The position numbers and the translations under genes were made by a program. Below, piece after piece: positions 24,440 through 36,900 of a stretch of DNA of 64,000 nucleotides. The notes beneath the pieces are model-generated. The model was not told the origin of the DNA. It did not search any database and saw only the letters and a program-made list of their open reading frames with translations. Positions within the stretch are counted from its first letter, which is position 1, and every line of letters begins with the position of its first letter. Origin of the DNA: Lineus longissimus (lineage: Eukaryota; Nemertea; Pilidiophora; Heteronemertea; Lineidae); NCBI RefSeq assembly GCF_910592395.1, contig NC_088324.1:14038953-14102952 (forward strand). The letters run 5' to 3'.

Positions 24440-27400
24440 AATGCCATTGTTTCTCTAGAAAGATTATCCATCCATGGATACTAGCATAGTGACTTGAGTC
24501 TGTAGTCCGTTTTGGCCGCCCTATAAAGAGCTGCCAAACTATTCGAGTCGAGATGACTTGTGTCCCGGCTCTCGCTCTCTCCTCTTTCAGAAGTTCGGGC
24601 CACCCCGAACTGACTCTCTAGTTGGCAGATAAAAGGTTATCTGATGCCGGAGATGTTCAGTTTTGTGCGAGTATGGTTTACCTTATTACACTACAACTAC
24701 AGAACGGTATGGAGGTGAATCGTCGAGTGAATGATACCGCAACCCCGAGATCTGCGGACGAGCTGGAAGATGGAAGACGCCGGATCATCTCAGTCGTGTC
24801 TGAAATGAAATATAGGGCATAGGTTATAGAACATAAGATGAATATTCTTTTGACCTAAAAGGTGGTTGATGCATTTATTCAATCCAAACCAATATGTCTT
24901 CGGCCGGCCGCCGTGACCCAGTCTCGGTGTCGGAAATCTGAAGGTTGCACAACCACGGTATATTGTGTTGCATATGATCGTATCCAATTGCTAATTGTGC
25001 ACACCGGACGCAGTGGACCGGCTTCGTCCCTCACCCTAAGACAGTCTGAATAGGATGACGAAATCTGGACTAGCGAGAGTAGCTGATTGTGACTTTGTCC
25101 TCACAAGACCAAAATGGATAGAAACAGAGATGGTTGTGACAGGGACCCGAGCATTGACCCCGAGCATTGAAGTCGGGGAATTAGAAATAAAATGTAATCT
25201 ACATGTCTGTACGATCGTTATCGGAGGCTATGATTCCTGGCCATAGATCCCTGACCGGCGGACAAAGTTCGCTAGAGACACTAGTCATACTGCTCAGTTA
25301 TACATTTACAAAGGATTATTCTAAAATGGTCGACTACTGCCAAATATGAAATGATTTTTAGTCCGATCAGTGTGGCTCTTGGATGAAATTGCCCAAGATT
25401 ATGCTCATCACTTTCTGGGGAACCCTGTATAAACAAACACACGTGAACCCTTCATAACCACAAAATGTGTCTTAAACTATATCTTGCCGGGAGCTGGGTT
25501 TATGGACATGAAGGGAATACAGTAGACTACTAGCATTGGGTTAGTGTGAAGGACTTACCTTGTTAGAGAGGACGTAGGCATAGAAAATAACATAAATCCT
25601 TTCAGTTTTCTTTGATGTTTTGATCTTCCATGTTTGGCCTTCCGGTCAACTTTGACCATGTCTTTCAATACACAGGGACAGTTACATAATAGGGCTTACA
25701 TTAAACAACAAAGGATTTGAGTTCAGTTCATCCCGCGTGCCCGGCGTGATGCGTGTCCGTAGATTGAGGACAACATGCATGTCCGTTTCAAAGTGATGAC
25801 CACATCTTAATGAGGGCCTAATAATGGGCTGGTGTGTTTTTGCTAATTAGATCTCACGTTTCGTATCATGAAGGCCTATTCCATCAGCATCTTGACCTGG
25901 TCAAGGATTTTACATCTCACATCAAAATAACAGTAAAATCGTCCCGTCAGATAATGTCCTGATTTGGTGAATGAGTTCCAAGTGAAACCGCGCCAGTTTC
26001 ATAATTAGGCATCGATCATAAAGGGTCATGAACAAACTTCTCAATGTAACTTTGATGCGACCTTTTGCTTCGATCGCTGTTGCAAGTAATGTTTCAAGAA
26101 CAATAAGAGGAAGATGGGAGAGATCAACGACAACACCCGGGACAATAGGATTTCCTTTGCCCCTCAGGCGGCCACAGGTTCAACAACGGGACAACCGTGC
26201 CAGTCTCCACACCTGTGCGGGAGGACCGAGCTTTTCCTCGGACCGTGGCCAGCGCCCGTCCGTGGACGACGTACCTGTCATCCCGACACCTAATTAGTAG
26301 CAATCTATCATCGGGTTGCGATCGATCGATTCGTGATCTGAGATGGATGACTATAGATTTTCCCGGCTGCAGGGATCGTTTGATGACATCAAGATATTGA
26401 AGCATATTAAGGTGAATTGTACAGTGTAAGACCAGGCTATACTACTTGATTTGATAGTGAGCGTAATGATTAAAGAGACTGACCATGCTCCTCCAGAATA
26501 AGTGTCTTTGGACGACACTTCGTCTCGTTTTCATCCAGCGATTGAAGACATTCGATCGAGGCGCCATCTCCTGGTCAATGTACGAACTGCAGTATACATA
26601 CGACAAAGTCACAATCTTGCAAGACCAGACGCCAGTACCATGTCACAATCGGTCATTCTAGATCAGGTCCCACTGACCATGACACAATCTCTCAAATGTT
26701 AGCAGACCAAGGGTTCTGCGGAGGACACAGAGTCTGGAAGATTGGGACACTGCCATCAATAGTTTGAAACAATGTGAAATTGTCCCTGCAGTAGACAGAT
26801 TGACGACATGGTGACATTTTTACCTGGGTCTCTGACAGATTGAGAGATTGTGATACTGTCACAGAGGCACAGAGAAAGGGCTCGGGAGTGCTCAACTCAA
26901 GGACGCTGAGAGGAATGGGGGAGGGAGGACCAGAGTATGAGCTAACGTCACTTCTCCTCTGTGTGAGAGGTGAAAGGTGAAAGTGTAATGGAGACATATC
27001 AAAAAGCATATCAAAAAGCAAAAGGTGGTGACGTCTCAGCTAAACAGAGCTCAGGTATTAAAATAACATTCCTCTTAACAGTATTCAATACAGATTAAAC
27101 AAATAAGCAACATATGTAAACTGAAAATAGATTTAATTTACAAACCATCATTGCAGTATCGATATAACAAAACAATTATCTCGAAAATATCCTACATTAA
27201 AAAAACATCACAAACCTTATACAAATCTTACATCTTCAGAGTGTGTATGAAGCATGTAACAATCACAGATGAAAAAGTATCACCCTCTCAAAATAAATCA
27301 TGATTTTCTTTTACAAAATCAGAGGAAACGCCTCCAGACAAAAATTTTGATCTACATTTATACAACATACAATAACAAAATACAGCACAAAGTCAAATCA

Positions 27401-27927
27401 TGTACAAGGTTAATTGGTATTTTGGCAATAACATTAAAGCCATCAGAGGGACACTCACGGTGACATGATGATTGACCCTCCCAGCCTGAATTTACATAAG
27501 TGACTTATGTATTTGATAGTAACTGTAAATCTATGGACGGATCTGTTCATTAAAACCAATATACATAGATCTATCTTATATAATTATAAGTTATTCTTTT
27601 TTAAAGGTTATAAGAGGATCTGATCCCTCTTGAGTTGTACCCCCTATGTAGGGCCTATAGAAATAGGGTTTTGAACTTAATATGAAGGAGAACAAACCTT
27701 TGTTTTACATACAAAATGGTAAATGTCTTACAATGTCTTACAGGGACGGAGTAATTTATAGACTTCTGAAATTCATGGTACCATTTCCTAAATAGAGGGC
27801 AACACTGAGATCCATCACACATATGCAATGGTAGTGGTGGTGATAAATGGACACCACTAACCCCTCTATACAGTCCTTTAAATCGGAAATGTCTCAGCAG
27901 GTTTTTTGTGGAAGACCGAAGCCTGTA
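24440..27927. other. Gene-poor stretch left of the STKLD1-like gene
   Basis: I see no supported gene. The last few hundred bases probably include the 3' untranslated region of the leftward kinase gene. A minus-strand ATTAAA near 27127 is a candidate polyadenylation signal, but none close to the stop codon was found. Frames at 26028-26405 overlap on both strands and carry no recognisable domain. Confidence 0.4.
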
Positions 27928-30900
27928 TCAGCGTCGAGCACTCTTTGGACGGTTTCTCGCCGAAACTGGCCGATTTGACGCCTTCCCTCCATCAAGTTTT
28001 GTCAGTGCCGACTCACACGAAGCGATAACATCCTGAAAAGAATTTCAAAATTGTTAGTTATCACACCATTAGGACCAAACATCAGCACATACCTCAAAAA
28101 CCCCAGCGAATGAGGGATTAGTTACTATCACTCCATGGTGCTCTATGCATAGTGTATGCATACTGTTTCAGTCAACACACTTTATATGTTCTGATGACAT
28201 TGCCCAGTGGATCTCACTTGCTCAGAAAATGGACACTGTACACTCCGTAGTTTATATGCTACACAAACTGGTCCCCAGTAGTCTATGACAATACATAAGG
28301 CAATCATCGGACAAAACCTGATTTTACTTAGAATCAAGTTTAGACTTGACAGTATTAGTAGATGATGTAGAAAGGAAAAGAACTACTTAAATACCTACAA
28401 TGTAATATATGAGAAAGTGTTAAGAGTGTAATTAGATACCCATAGATTGTACCAACCACCGGAAACAAACATACACAGAAGTACACCACAAAGTTATGAG
28501 GATTCTATGCTTTGTAGAATGTAACGAAGTTTAATATGTGAAAGTGAAAGAACACCAAATACCACAGAACACATTAAACATCCACCGTTACCTCATTATC
28601 TTTGTATTTTTTCTGTATGTCTTTCAACATATCAAACATCTGTTTATAAACTCTCATTTCTTCCATAACGTCATCTGTGGGTGAGGAATTAGGGATTAGG
28701 CAGGGTGAGATACTACAGCAGGGTTATGGTCTATTCTACCAAAGCTATTGATACTTCGAAGGGTCTGAACCAGGCTTGAAAGAAAGGGGAGCCTACTAAA
28801 ATGCACCATGATTAAGCTGAAGACATTTCCTAAGTTCTGACATTTTCCCCTCAATTTCTGCCCTTCCTTCTTGGGCAAGTGACCCAAATACACACAGAAT
28901 AAAGTATGAGATAATTGGTCTGCTTCGCACTCAGTAAATAAACTTAGTTTTCTATGAAATCACATCAGAGTTTGTATTATGGATGATAAAAAGTACCACA
29001 TTAACAACCCCTCCCAACCTTTTCATCAGTTCCAGAAATCAGAAATAAGAAGAGATGAAAAATGTCTTTCGAATTCAATACAATACCAAGGCGCCAAAGG
29101 GGAATACACACAAATGTATACATTCTAAAAGCTTGAATTACATGTAAATAAAAACTCTACTGAAAGCTGAAATCTATTGGGTTATTGTTTAAATCTATAC
29201 ACCTATGTACAGAATAAGTACAGGTTGGCTATGGTTGGATCTGAAAAGAACCTAAAGCATTGAAGCAGATTAATACAGCCAAAAGTGGAAAAGATTGGAG
29301 TTGATATTATAACAATCCTTTCCCAACAAGAAAGACCTGGAAGATTCCATTTGATCAGGTCAGTGGATCCAGGGGCTAAGAGAGAGGGGTACCGAAGTGT
29401 CCGCATGATAAACATATCAAAATTTATGGTCAATTACAAATCTTTTCCCAGACACGGAAGGAGCGCCCCTCTGCACGTCCCGCAGATCCACTGCTGAAGT
29501 TTTGACTCTACACCAATGTTTTCCACTTAGCCATTATAGAATGGTAAGAAAAGCAGGATATATATACATAGTTGGACGACCAATATCAGCAGGATCTACG
29601 CAAGCTTGGTAGGCCTCACCTCATTCTTAGCAAAGTTTCTCCGCACTTGCTGTAATATGCTCGGAATTTCGTATGTCACCAAATGCTGGCATACTTCCTC
29701 TAGAAATGTATGATACATCGTGATAATGTAAGCCATCAGATAAGTTTATTCATGTAACTGACATCTAGTCATGGACCTCATGTATGTGTTTGCACATCAA
29801 GCAAATCGAGGTCAAAGAACAGGCATCAAGTTTAAAACGGTTCTTTGCCCTGTCTTTCAAATCAAACAACCTCGTCAGACATGCATCACCAGCAAGAAAT
29901 TTTTGATAATTTTCCATTCGTACGTACCATATTCAACTAACTCCATAAACAGTGTACAGACGTTCTCGACGACCTCAGCATTATTGCTCTGGTACCCATA
30001 AGCCTCCACTATCTTTGGGATCCCCTGTATGCGAGTCCCATCCTTTCGTTCACAGTCTAAGACTTTGAAGGCACTCTCCTCTGGAAAAACAGAAGAACTC
30101 TTATGATGAAGTAGCCTGAAAGGGGCGGGGGTCAAAGGGACCAGTCAGAAAGATCCCAGCAGAATCCAGCCTCTCATTACCCCAATTTTTTCCAAATTTA
30201 TCAACCTAAACGTATCCTCCCAACAATCTGACGGCTCAATTTTCAAAAATGGTAGCATCCTTTCTTTCACAGTCCAAGACTTTGAAGGCACTCTCCTCTG
30301 GAAAAACAGAAGAACTCTTATGATGAAGCTGGCCTGAAGGTGGGCGGGGGTCAAAGGGACCAGTCGGAAAGATCCCAGCAGAATCCAGCCTCTCATTACC
30401 CAACTTTTTTCCAAATTTATCAATCTTAATGTTATCCTCCCAACAATCTGACGGCTCCATATTCATAAATGGTAGCATCTGCGAGCAATCATAGTATTCA
30501 ACTCAATACACCAGCAACTTGCATAAGAATTGAAATCACAACTTAGTTTTCAACACTGGAACATAAACAACTCAAATGTCTTGCATGCAGACAGCATAAC
30601 ACAAAGTTGCACTCTGATTCAGTGTACATACATGTAGTCTCTTTCTGAACACGACTTTAGAACTTTGAGTTCTACTTGACAACACAGGACGAAATATGTT
30701 GACAGACCTCAAGCTTCACCATTTAACAAAGGGCACAGCCAACAGTGAACTACATAACCAATACAAACATAAGTGGAACCAAAGTTTGATGGAAAAGATG
30801 AACTTGAGAAATTTGCTCAACATACAACAGAAATATGCAGCAATTTTTACACAGCAAGCAGAAATGTGCCATGAAAGTTGACAGCAATGCTCCTACCACA

Positions 30901-33900
30901 TGCATCACGCTGGTAATTATACAGACGTCCTGAAATAGATTCCAATTCATTCTGTTTACAAAGTCAGGTGGCTATTCAAGGAGTATGAAGATTTACATGT
31001 ACTATATGCTCAGTGTTTTCCACAGTTTGATTGAAACCCTCCAAAAAAGACGTATCTTTAGTGGAGCCTTGAAAGTAAAAAGGTCTGTTTACAGAATGTT
31101 AGTCTCGTAGGTAGCTCGTTCCACAACACTGGTCGAGCCACTGAAAATGCCTGGTTAGCATAGCTGTACCTACCATCGGGCTCGACAAGACTAGCCAGCG
31201 CCATACAGCTGTTCTTCACCACCTTGCGATCTTTAGGGTGGGTGGAAATGGCTTCAAGTAATAGTCGAACACATTCTAGCTCTCCGATAAACTCCAGGTT
31301 GTCATCTGAAAAGAGCGGAATCAAAATTAGACTGGCATAGCATCGAGTGCCCAGGGACCGAGGAACTTCACCACCTTGCGATCTTTAGGGTGGGTGGAAA
31401 TGGCTTCAAGTAACAGTCGAACACATTCTAGCTCTCCGACAAACTCCAGGTTGTCATCTGAAAACAGCGGAATCAAAATTAGACTGGCATAGCAGCGAGT
31501 GCCCAGGGACCGAGGAACCACCCTGTCAGCACCCATTATCCTTCTCTGCAGGTCTGAAAGCAGTAGGCAGGATCCAGTGCATCGTAACTGCCCTTGACTT
31601 GAGTTTCATTTGATAGTGTCAACAAAAGTCAGGTGTGCTGACATGGTGTTGTTTACAAAATGTTATTTATTTTATAGTCCAGTGAGAATTTTCTAATATT
31701 TTTCCCTTCCTCTGAACAAAATTTGCCTCCTCGCCCAATTCTCTAGGCATTAAATTGGTGTGGCCTTACCTTCTAATGATAATGACAAGATGGCAGCAGC
31801 AGCAGCCTCAACAACGTCCGGGTTCTGACTGAAACGGCCCATCGTCTCACAGACATCCCGCAGACCACGCTCATCTGTCACCATTTTGGAATTGTCCTCT
31901 GGAATCAAGAACAGCAGACAAATTGTGAGAAAGTCTTATATCTTTCACATTTTAAAACGTCCAGAACTGCATGATAGTGTCCAATATGGGAATTTTGTTG
32001 AAAATACATTGCTTGTGGCCTTTGGAAAGTCACTTTATCCAGCAGACACGAATCCAACATTTGCTTGAGGGACAGGGTAAGCAAAGCCTCAGTCCAAGTG
32101 ACCTTGAGTAGCTAATGCTGGACTTCTCCTGGGCCTAAGATGGAGTTGCCAGGTCCAACTGTAGGAGCACACAACAAATGCAAACAAGAGCCAACTAAGA
32201 AAGCATAGTTCTCACCGTTCACACAAAGACTCCAGATGGCGTTACAGCAGGTTGCCTGGAGCTCTTCCTTGTCTTTGAATGTCCTCATCGCATCCAGGAT
32301 AGACCCGATACCACCGACCTGACCAATGACTGCAGCCGCCGACTCTGAAACAGGAAAAGATTGGCACATTCAGGACAACTGTAATATAACTGTTGAAACA
32401 TCAAAATCTGTTCTTCAAGACAAAAAGCTGATATTTTTAATAAGAAGCACTCCATTAGCTTCACATTCTCATCAAAAACCAAAAAAATGTTCTTCTCACT
32501 TCACCCTGAGGGCCTACTGCTAACGTTGGGTTGACTGAGATGCAACGTTGGCTATCAAAATAGACAAGTAAAGGTTAGATACATGTCAAAACTGATCTTA
32601 CCGTTAGCTGAGAATGCCATGAGTGCTGCTGCTGCTGCCTGTTGTAGCTGTGAGGAACCAGAGTGACACTTCATCGCGAGTGGGATGACGGACACTACAT
32701 CACTCGAGAAGAGGACATCTGTCTCCGTGGCTGCAAAACAGAATACATATCAATCAGAACCCAACCGACCACAAAAACTTCAGTTCACTAAAGGAAAGCA
32801 ACTTCAAGATAGTGACTTGTTGTCAAAATTGGATAAAGTGTCTTGATGAGGAACAGTCACACCAGATTTGTGTTGAGATGGTATTGATGTTGCATGGCAG
32901 GTGTGCAGATCTACAATCAGGGACTTGCTGCGGTTAGGAGACAGCCTGTGTGCCAATTGTCCACCATACAACGATATGTTATCATGATCTCTAAGGAACA
33001 GGTGTCAGGGGTCAGGTAAAGCACCTTTTTTAGGCCTACACCTAAAAAGTGTTACAATGTAGGGGTGTCGCTATCTATCACTAGCACTAGCACTTTGGAT
33101 GGGATCATGTGCCATACAAGCGTTACTACCTTACCTGTATCTAATTCTATGATCAACAAAGAACAAAGATACCACTTGTATTAGAAACAGAGACAATCTT
33201 TTTTGCTTTTACATTTTGAGGATAGACCCTACAGCTGAATATTATGACTATCAGAATTACGCATTCAATGATTCATGCCTCTAAAGAGCTTATTATCTTT
33301 GATTGAATTTTGAAAATCCAATGATCCACAGAGATCGAAGACAGAGATTTTTCCATTCAAGCTATTGTATTTAGCATTTTGTAAGAGGACGAATTCTGAA
33401 TTCTGCCTAAAATCGGAAGTTTAACAAACCTGAACACCTACCTGAAACAATCAGATTATTGAGTATATTACACCCAGCCACCTGTATCTCCACACATGCT
33501 ATATTCTCCCTCATCGTCTGGGCGACTAACTTCTTGCCCGCATCGTCAACGACTGTGTCCTCTTCCTTCGTCAGCTCCGCCAAGTACGCCATGGCATCCT
33601 TGAGGGCGTTTTCACTCTCACACTCGGACCGGATGTAGGCCAGCACCGGTGTCACTCCTTGCTCTTTTGGGACAGTGCCTGTCTTTGGCTGAGTAGCTTG
33701 TTTCTTTTTCCTCTCCACGAGAGCAGAGTCACTCAGGGTCAGGCATTCTTTAACGTAGGGCATATCGAGTAATTCTCTGCAATAAAATGGAATCTATTCA
33801 AAACTATGGTACGAATTTAATCATAGCAATCATCCTTCATATGAACTCTTTAAGGGACTGACTGTGATGTTGTTGCAACACTCAGACCCCCTCCGTACAA

Positions 33901-36900
33901 AAGTTAAATATCATCAAAACCTATTGACATGACCACTCACACCACTAACCAGCTAAGGATCAGCTGTTTCTGGTATTGGTTTCATATTGGAGGTATTTTT
34001 TCGAGAAACTTACACAGCTGTTGGACGTTGCTGGAACTTTCTCCTCAGCATGCAGCGAATGAGGGCCAACAGATCATTGGAGTACGTCTGCAACAACAAA
34101 GATCACTCAAAGATTTTTTGAAATATTTTGAGGTTTTTTAGTTTAGCCATTACACCATGCTCGACTCATATTTCAGTCAAGAATCTTAAAAGAATGGATG
34201 GGTCATAATGAAGAGTGTAAGGAGAGTAGCTTAAGATGTACAGGCCCTTACTTCTCTTGTAAGTGTAGAGGTAAACCCAAAAGAAGACTCACCCCCGTAG
34301 TTTTACTGATTAAGTCCTCAAGCATTAGCCCTTACTTCGTGTGTGAGTGTAGAGGTAAACCAAGAAGAAGACTCACCCCCGTAGTTTTACTGATTAAGTC
34401 CTCAAGCATTAGCCCTTACTTCTCTTGTAAGTGTAGAGGTAAACCCAGAAGAAGACTCACCCCCGTAGTTTTACTGATTAAGTCCTCAAGCATTACTTGA
34501 TCGTTCTTCAGCACATAGAGACACTGCGACATGGACTTGCTGTCTAACACTCCACATGTGATCATTTCTAATGCAATACATCCCGCAGACCACACGTCGC
34601 TCCGTTCATCGTAGGGTCGCTCCAGCACCTCGGGAGCCATCCAATTCATAGAGCCTGAAAGATTACACATCACACTTAGGATTTGATTACCTTGACCCAT
34701 TTACACCAGAAAAGTTGGTTACACTGACCTAGATTTATGTCAACATGTAGAGATGCCCAATAGGACGTGGTCTAGGACTAAACGTCGTACTCTAGGTGTC
34801 GGGAATTGATAGTGCTGCTGAGGTCTCTCTTCGAATAAGGGTCTGGACGTACTGTGTAACTAGAGAGTCGATGGTTGCCAAATTGATAAAAGAGCGACTA
34901 GAGTTGCAGTTGAGAGAGGGAAGTGGAGCAAAGCAAAGCCCTTTCTCAACTGCTATGGCCTCATCATCTCTTTTCCTTACCTACAGTTGTCCTCGTCTTT
35001 GTGCGAGCATCATCCATGATCGTAGCTACACCAAAATCACCAATTGCTATGTTTAGATTATCTGCCATGAAAATATTGCTTGGCTTTAAATCCCTGAAAT
35101 AAGAGAATCAGAGCCTATCAGAGTCAGACAAACAAGCAAGTTCAAAGTACTCTTGAAATTTGGAAGCTTTCAGTTTGCCGATTGAATATATCAGGCCAGA
35201 CTGAGTTGTTAAAAGCGGCATCATACTTGGCCTGAGAAGAATGAACAACCTAATAGCAAAGACACTGATTCACTGACTGACTGTTTTGAATTCCCCATGC
35301 TAAGGGCTTTGAACACGATTTGCTAGGAAACCAATCATGACCTATGGCAAAGATATTCAACAAGAGCGTTCATTTTCTTGTGTCAATCCAGAAGTTTGTG
35401 ACACGGTACAGGTTCAATTCATATGTGAACATGGCATAGGGAGGGCTCTAGAACTGGGAGGACACAGGCCCAGTTGTCAGGAATCATGACAGATCGTTGA
35501 ATGACCTACCTGTGGATGATACCCTTCTTATGAACAAACACGAGGGCTTCGATCATCTGACCTAACCATTTCTTGACCATCTGAAACATGCGAGTAAAAA
35601 ATCACAGCAAAGAGGACAGTTTACAGTCGATGCAGGTATTTAATCATAATCGCCTATCTGGTTACAACTCTGAATTGTTTTTCATTAAAAAATGACATTT
35701 TCGCAATCTTTTTCCCAGAGGTCAATATAAGATTGCATGAATGAAGAGGGACTGGTACTTGAGCAAATGACATCCGTCAAAGTATAAGCAGACATACCAA
35801 GGTCCTGAAGACTAAACACAAGATTACTACAGCCAACTACAGGAAAATATACATGGCAACACTATAGGTGATGCTGACACTATCAGTCAAACCCTTTTTT
35901 ATTGCATGAAGACTGGCACAACAAACTTAAGCAAACAAGGGTTAAATTGAAAGTGAAGAAAACACAAGTTCCAATCAGCTCATAGGTTAATCAGCTTAGG
36001 ACATGCTTGAATAAAGAATTAGGGGCCTTTAGGCTTTATATACCCTACTTGTTTTTATTCTCTAAAGAAAATAGTGCACTGACTGACTGCATTGGCCTGA
36101 ATTGAGTTCCAACTATTATTATACAACAAGCCCTCCCAGGTGGCACAGTCTACTACCTCATACTAATGGGGTAGAATGACAGGTTTTGGCACTGTGCGTG
36201 TGTCCCTGTGTATGCGGGTGGAGAAGTTATAGCAACAATATATGCCCTAACTTTCAAGGAATTTCAAAGGTATTTGAATAAACTGTTTGGAAATGACTCA
36301 AATAGGGTTGATTTTTCACTTGATCAGTACTAGGCTGGACAGAACTCACTACCTGATTGATTTTAGCTAGGTACTGGACCACAGATCGATAGGACAAGAT
36401 TTGTCTGCATTTGACAACTAAAACAATCTCCCACAACAAGTTTTTAAACCCAGAGACTTCACTGACTGTATCTTGACACGAGAAAACCTCTGTATTGAAA
36501 GAAACGGCAATCACACATCAAGCTTAAACAAAATATTAACAATCAAGTAGGAACTATGAATAACAGGGTAGGAAAAACGGCCACAGAAAGTTATCTAGTG
36601 TCAAGCACAAACTAAAAGCAACTATGCAAGTAATTGTCAATAAAAGCCTAAATTTCACAAAATCTTACGGGCTCAGGCAATTCAACTTGCTGATTGCGAC
36701 TCTGATGCATAACTTCGGCCAATGTTCCATTTTTGTAGTAGTTTTCCAAGACGAGACAGATCATCATGGCACAATCCTGAGGATTAGGAGCGGATTAGGA
36801 TTGAGGAACACTGGTTAGGATTAGGACAGGAAGACATACAATGGGAGTGGACATCAAGGAGGAGTATAGTGGAGTTACTGTCAATGCGTAACGATTTGTA

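Noticed and set aside
26028-26405. Overlapping frames on both strands
   Set aside because: No domain on either strand and no intron signals supporting a gene.
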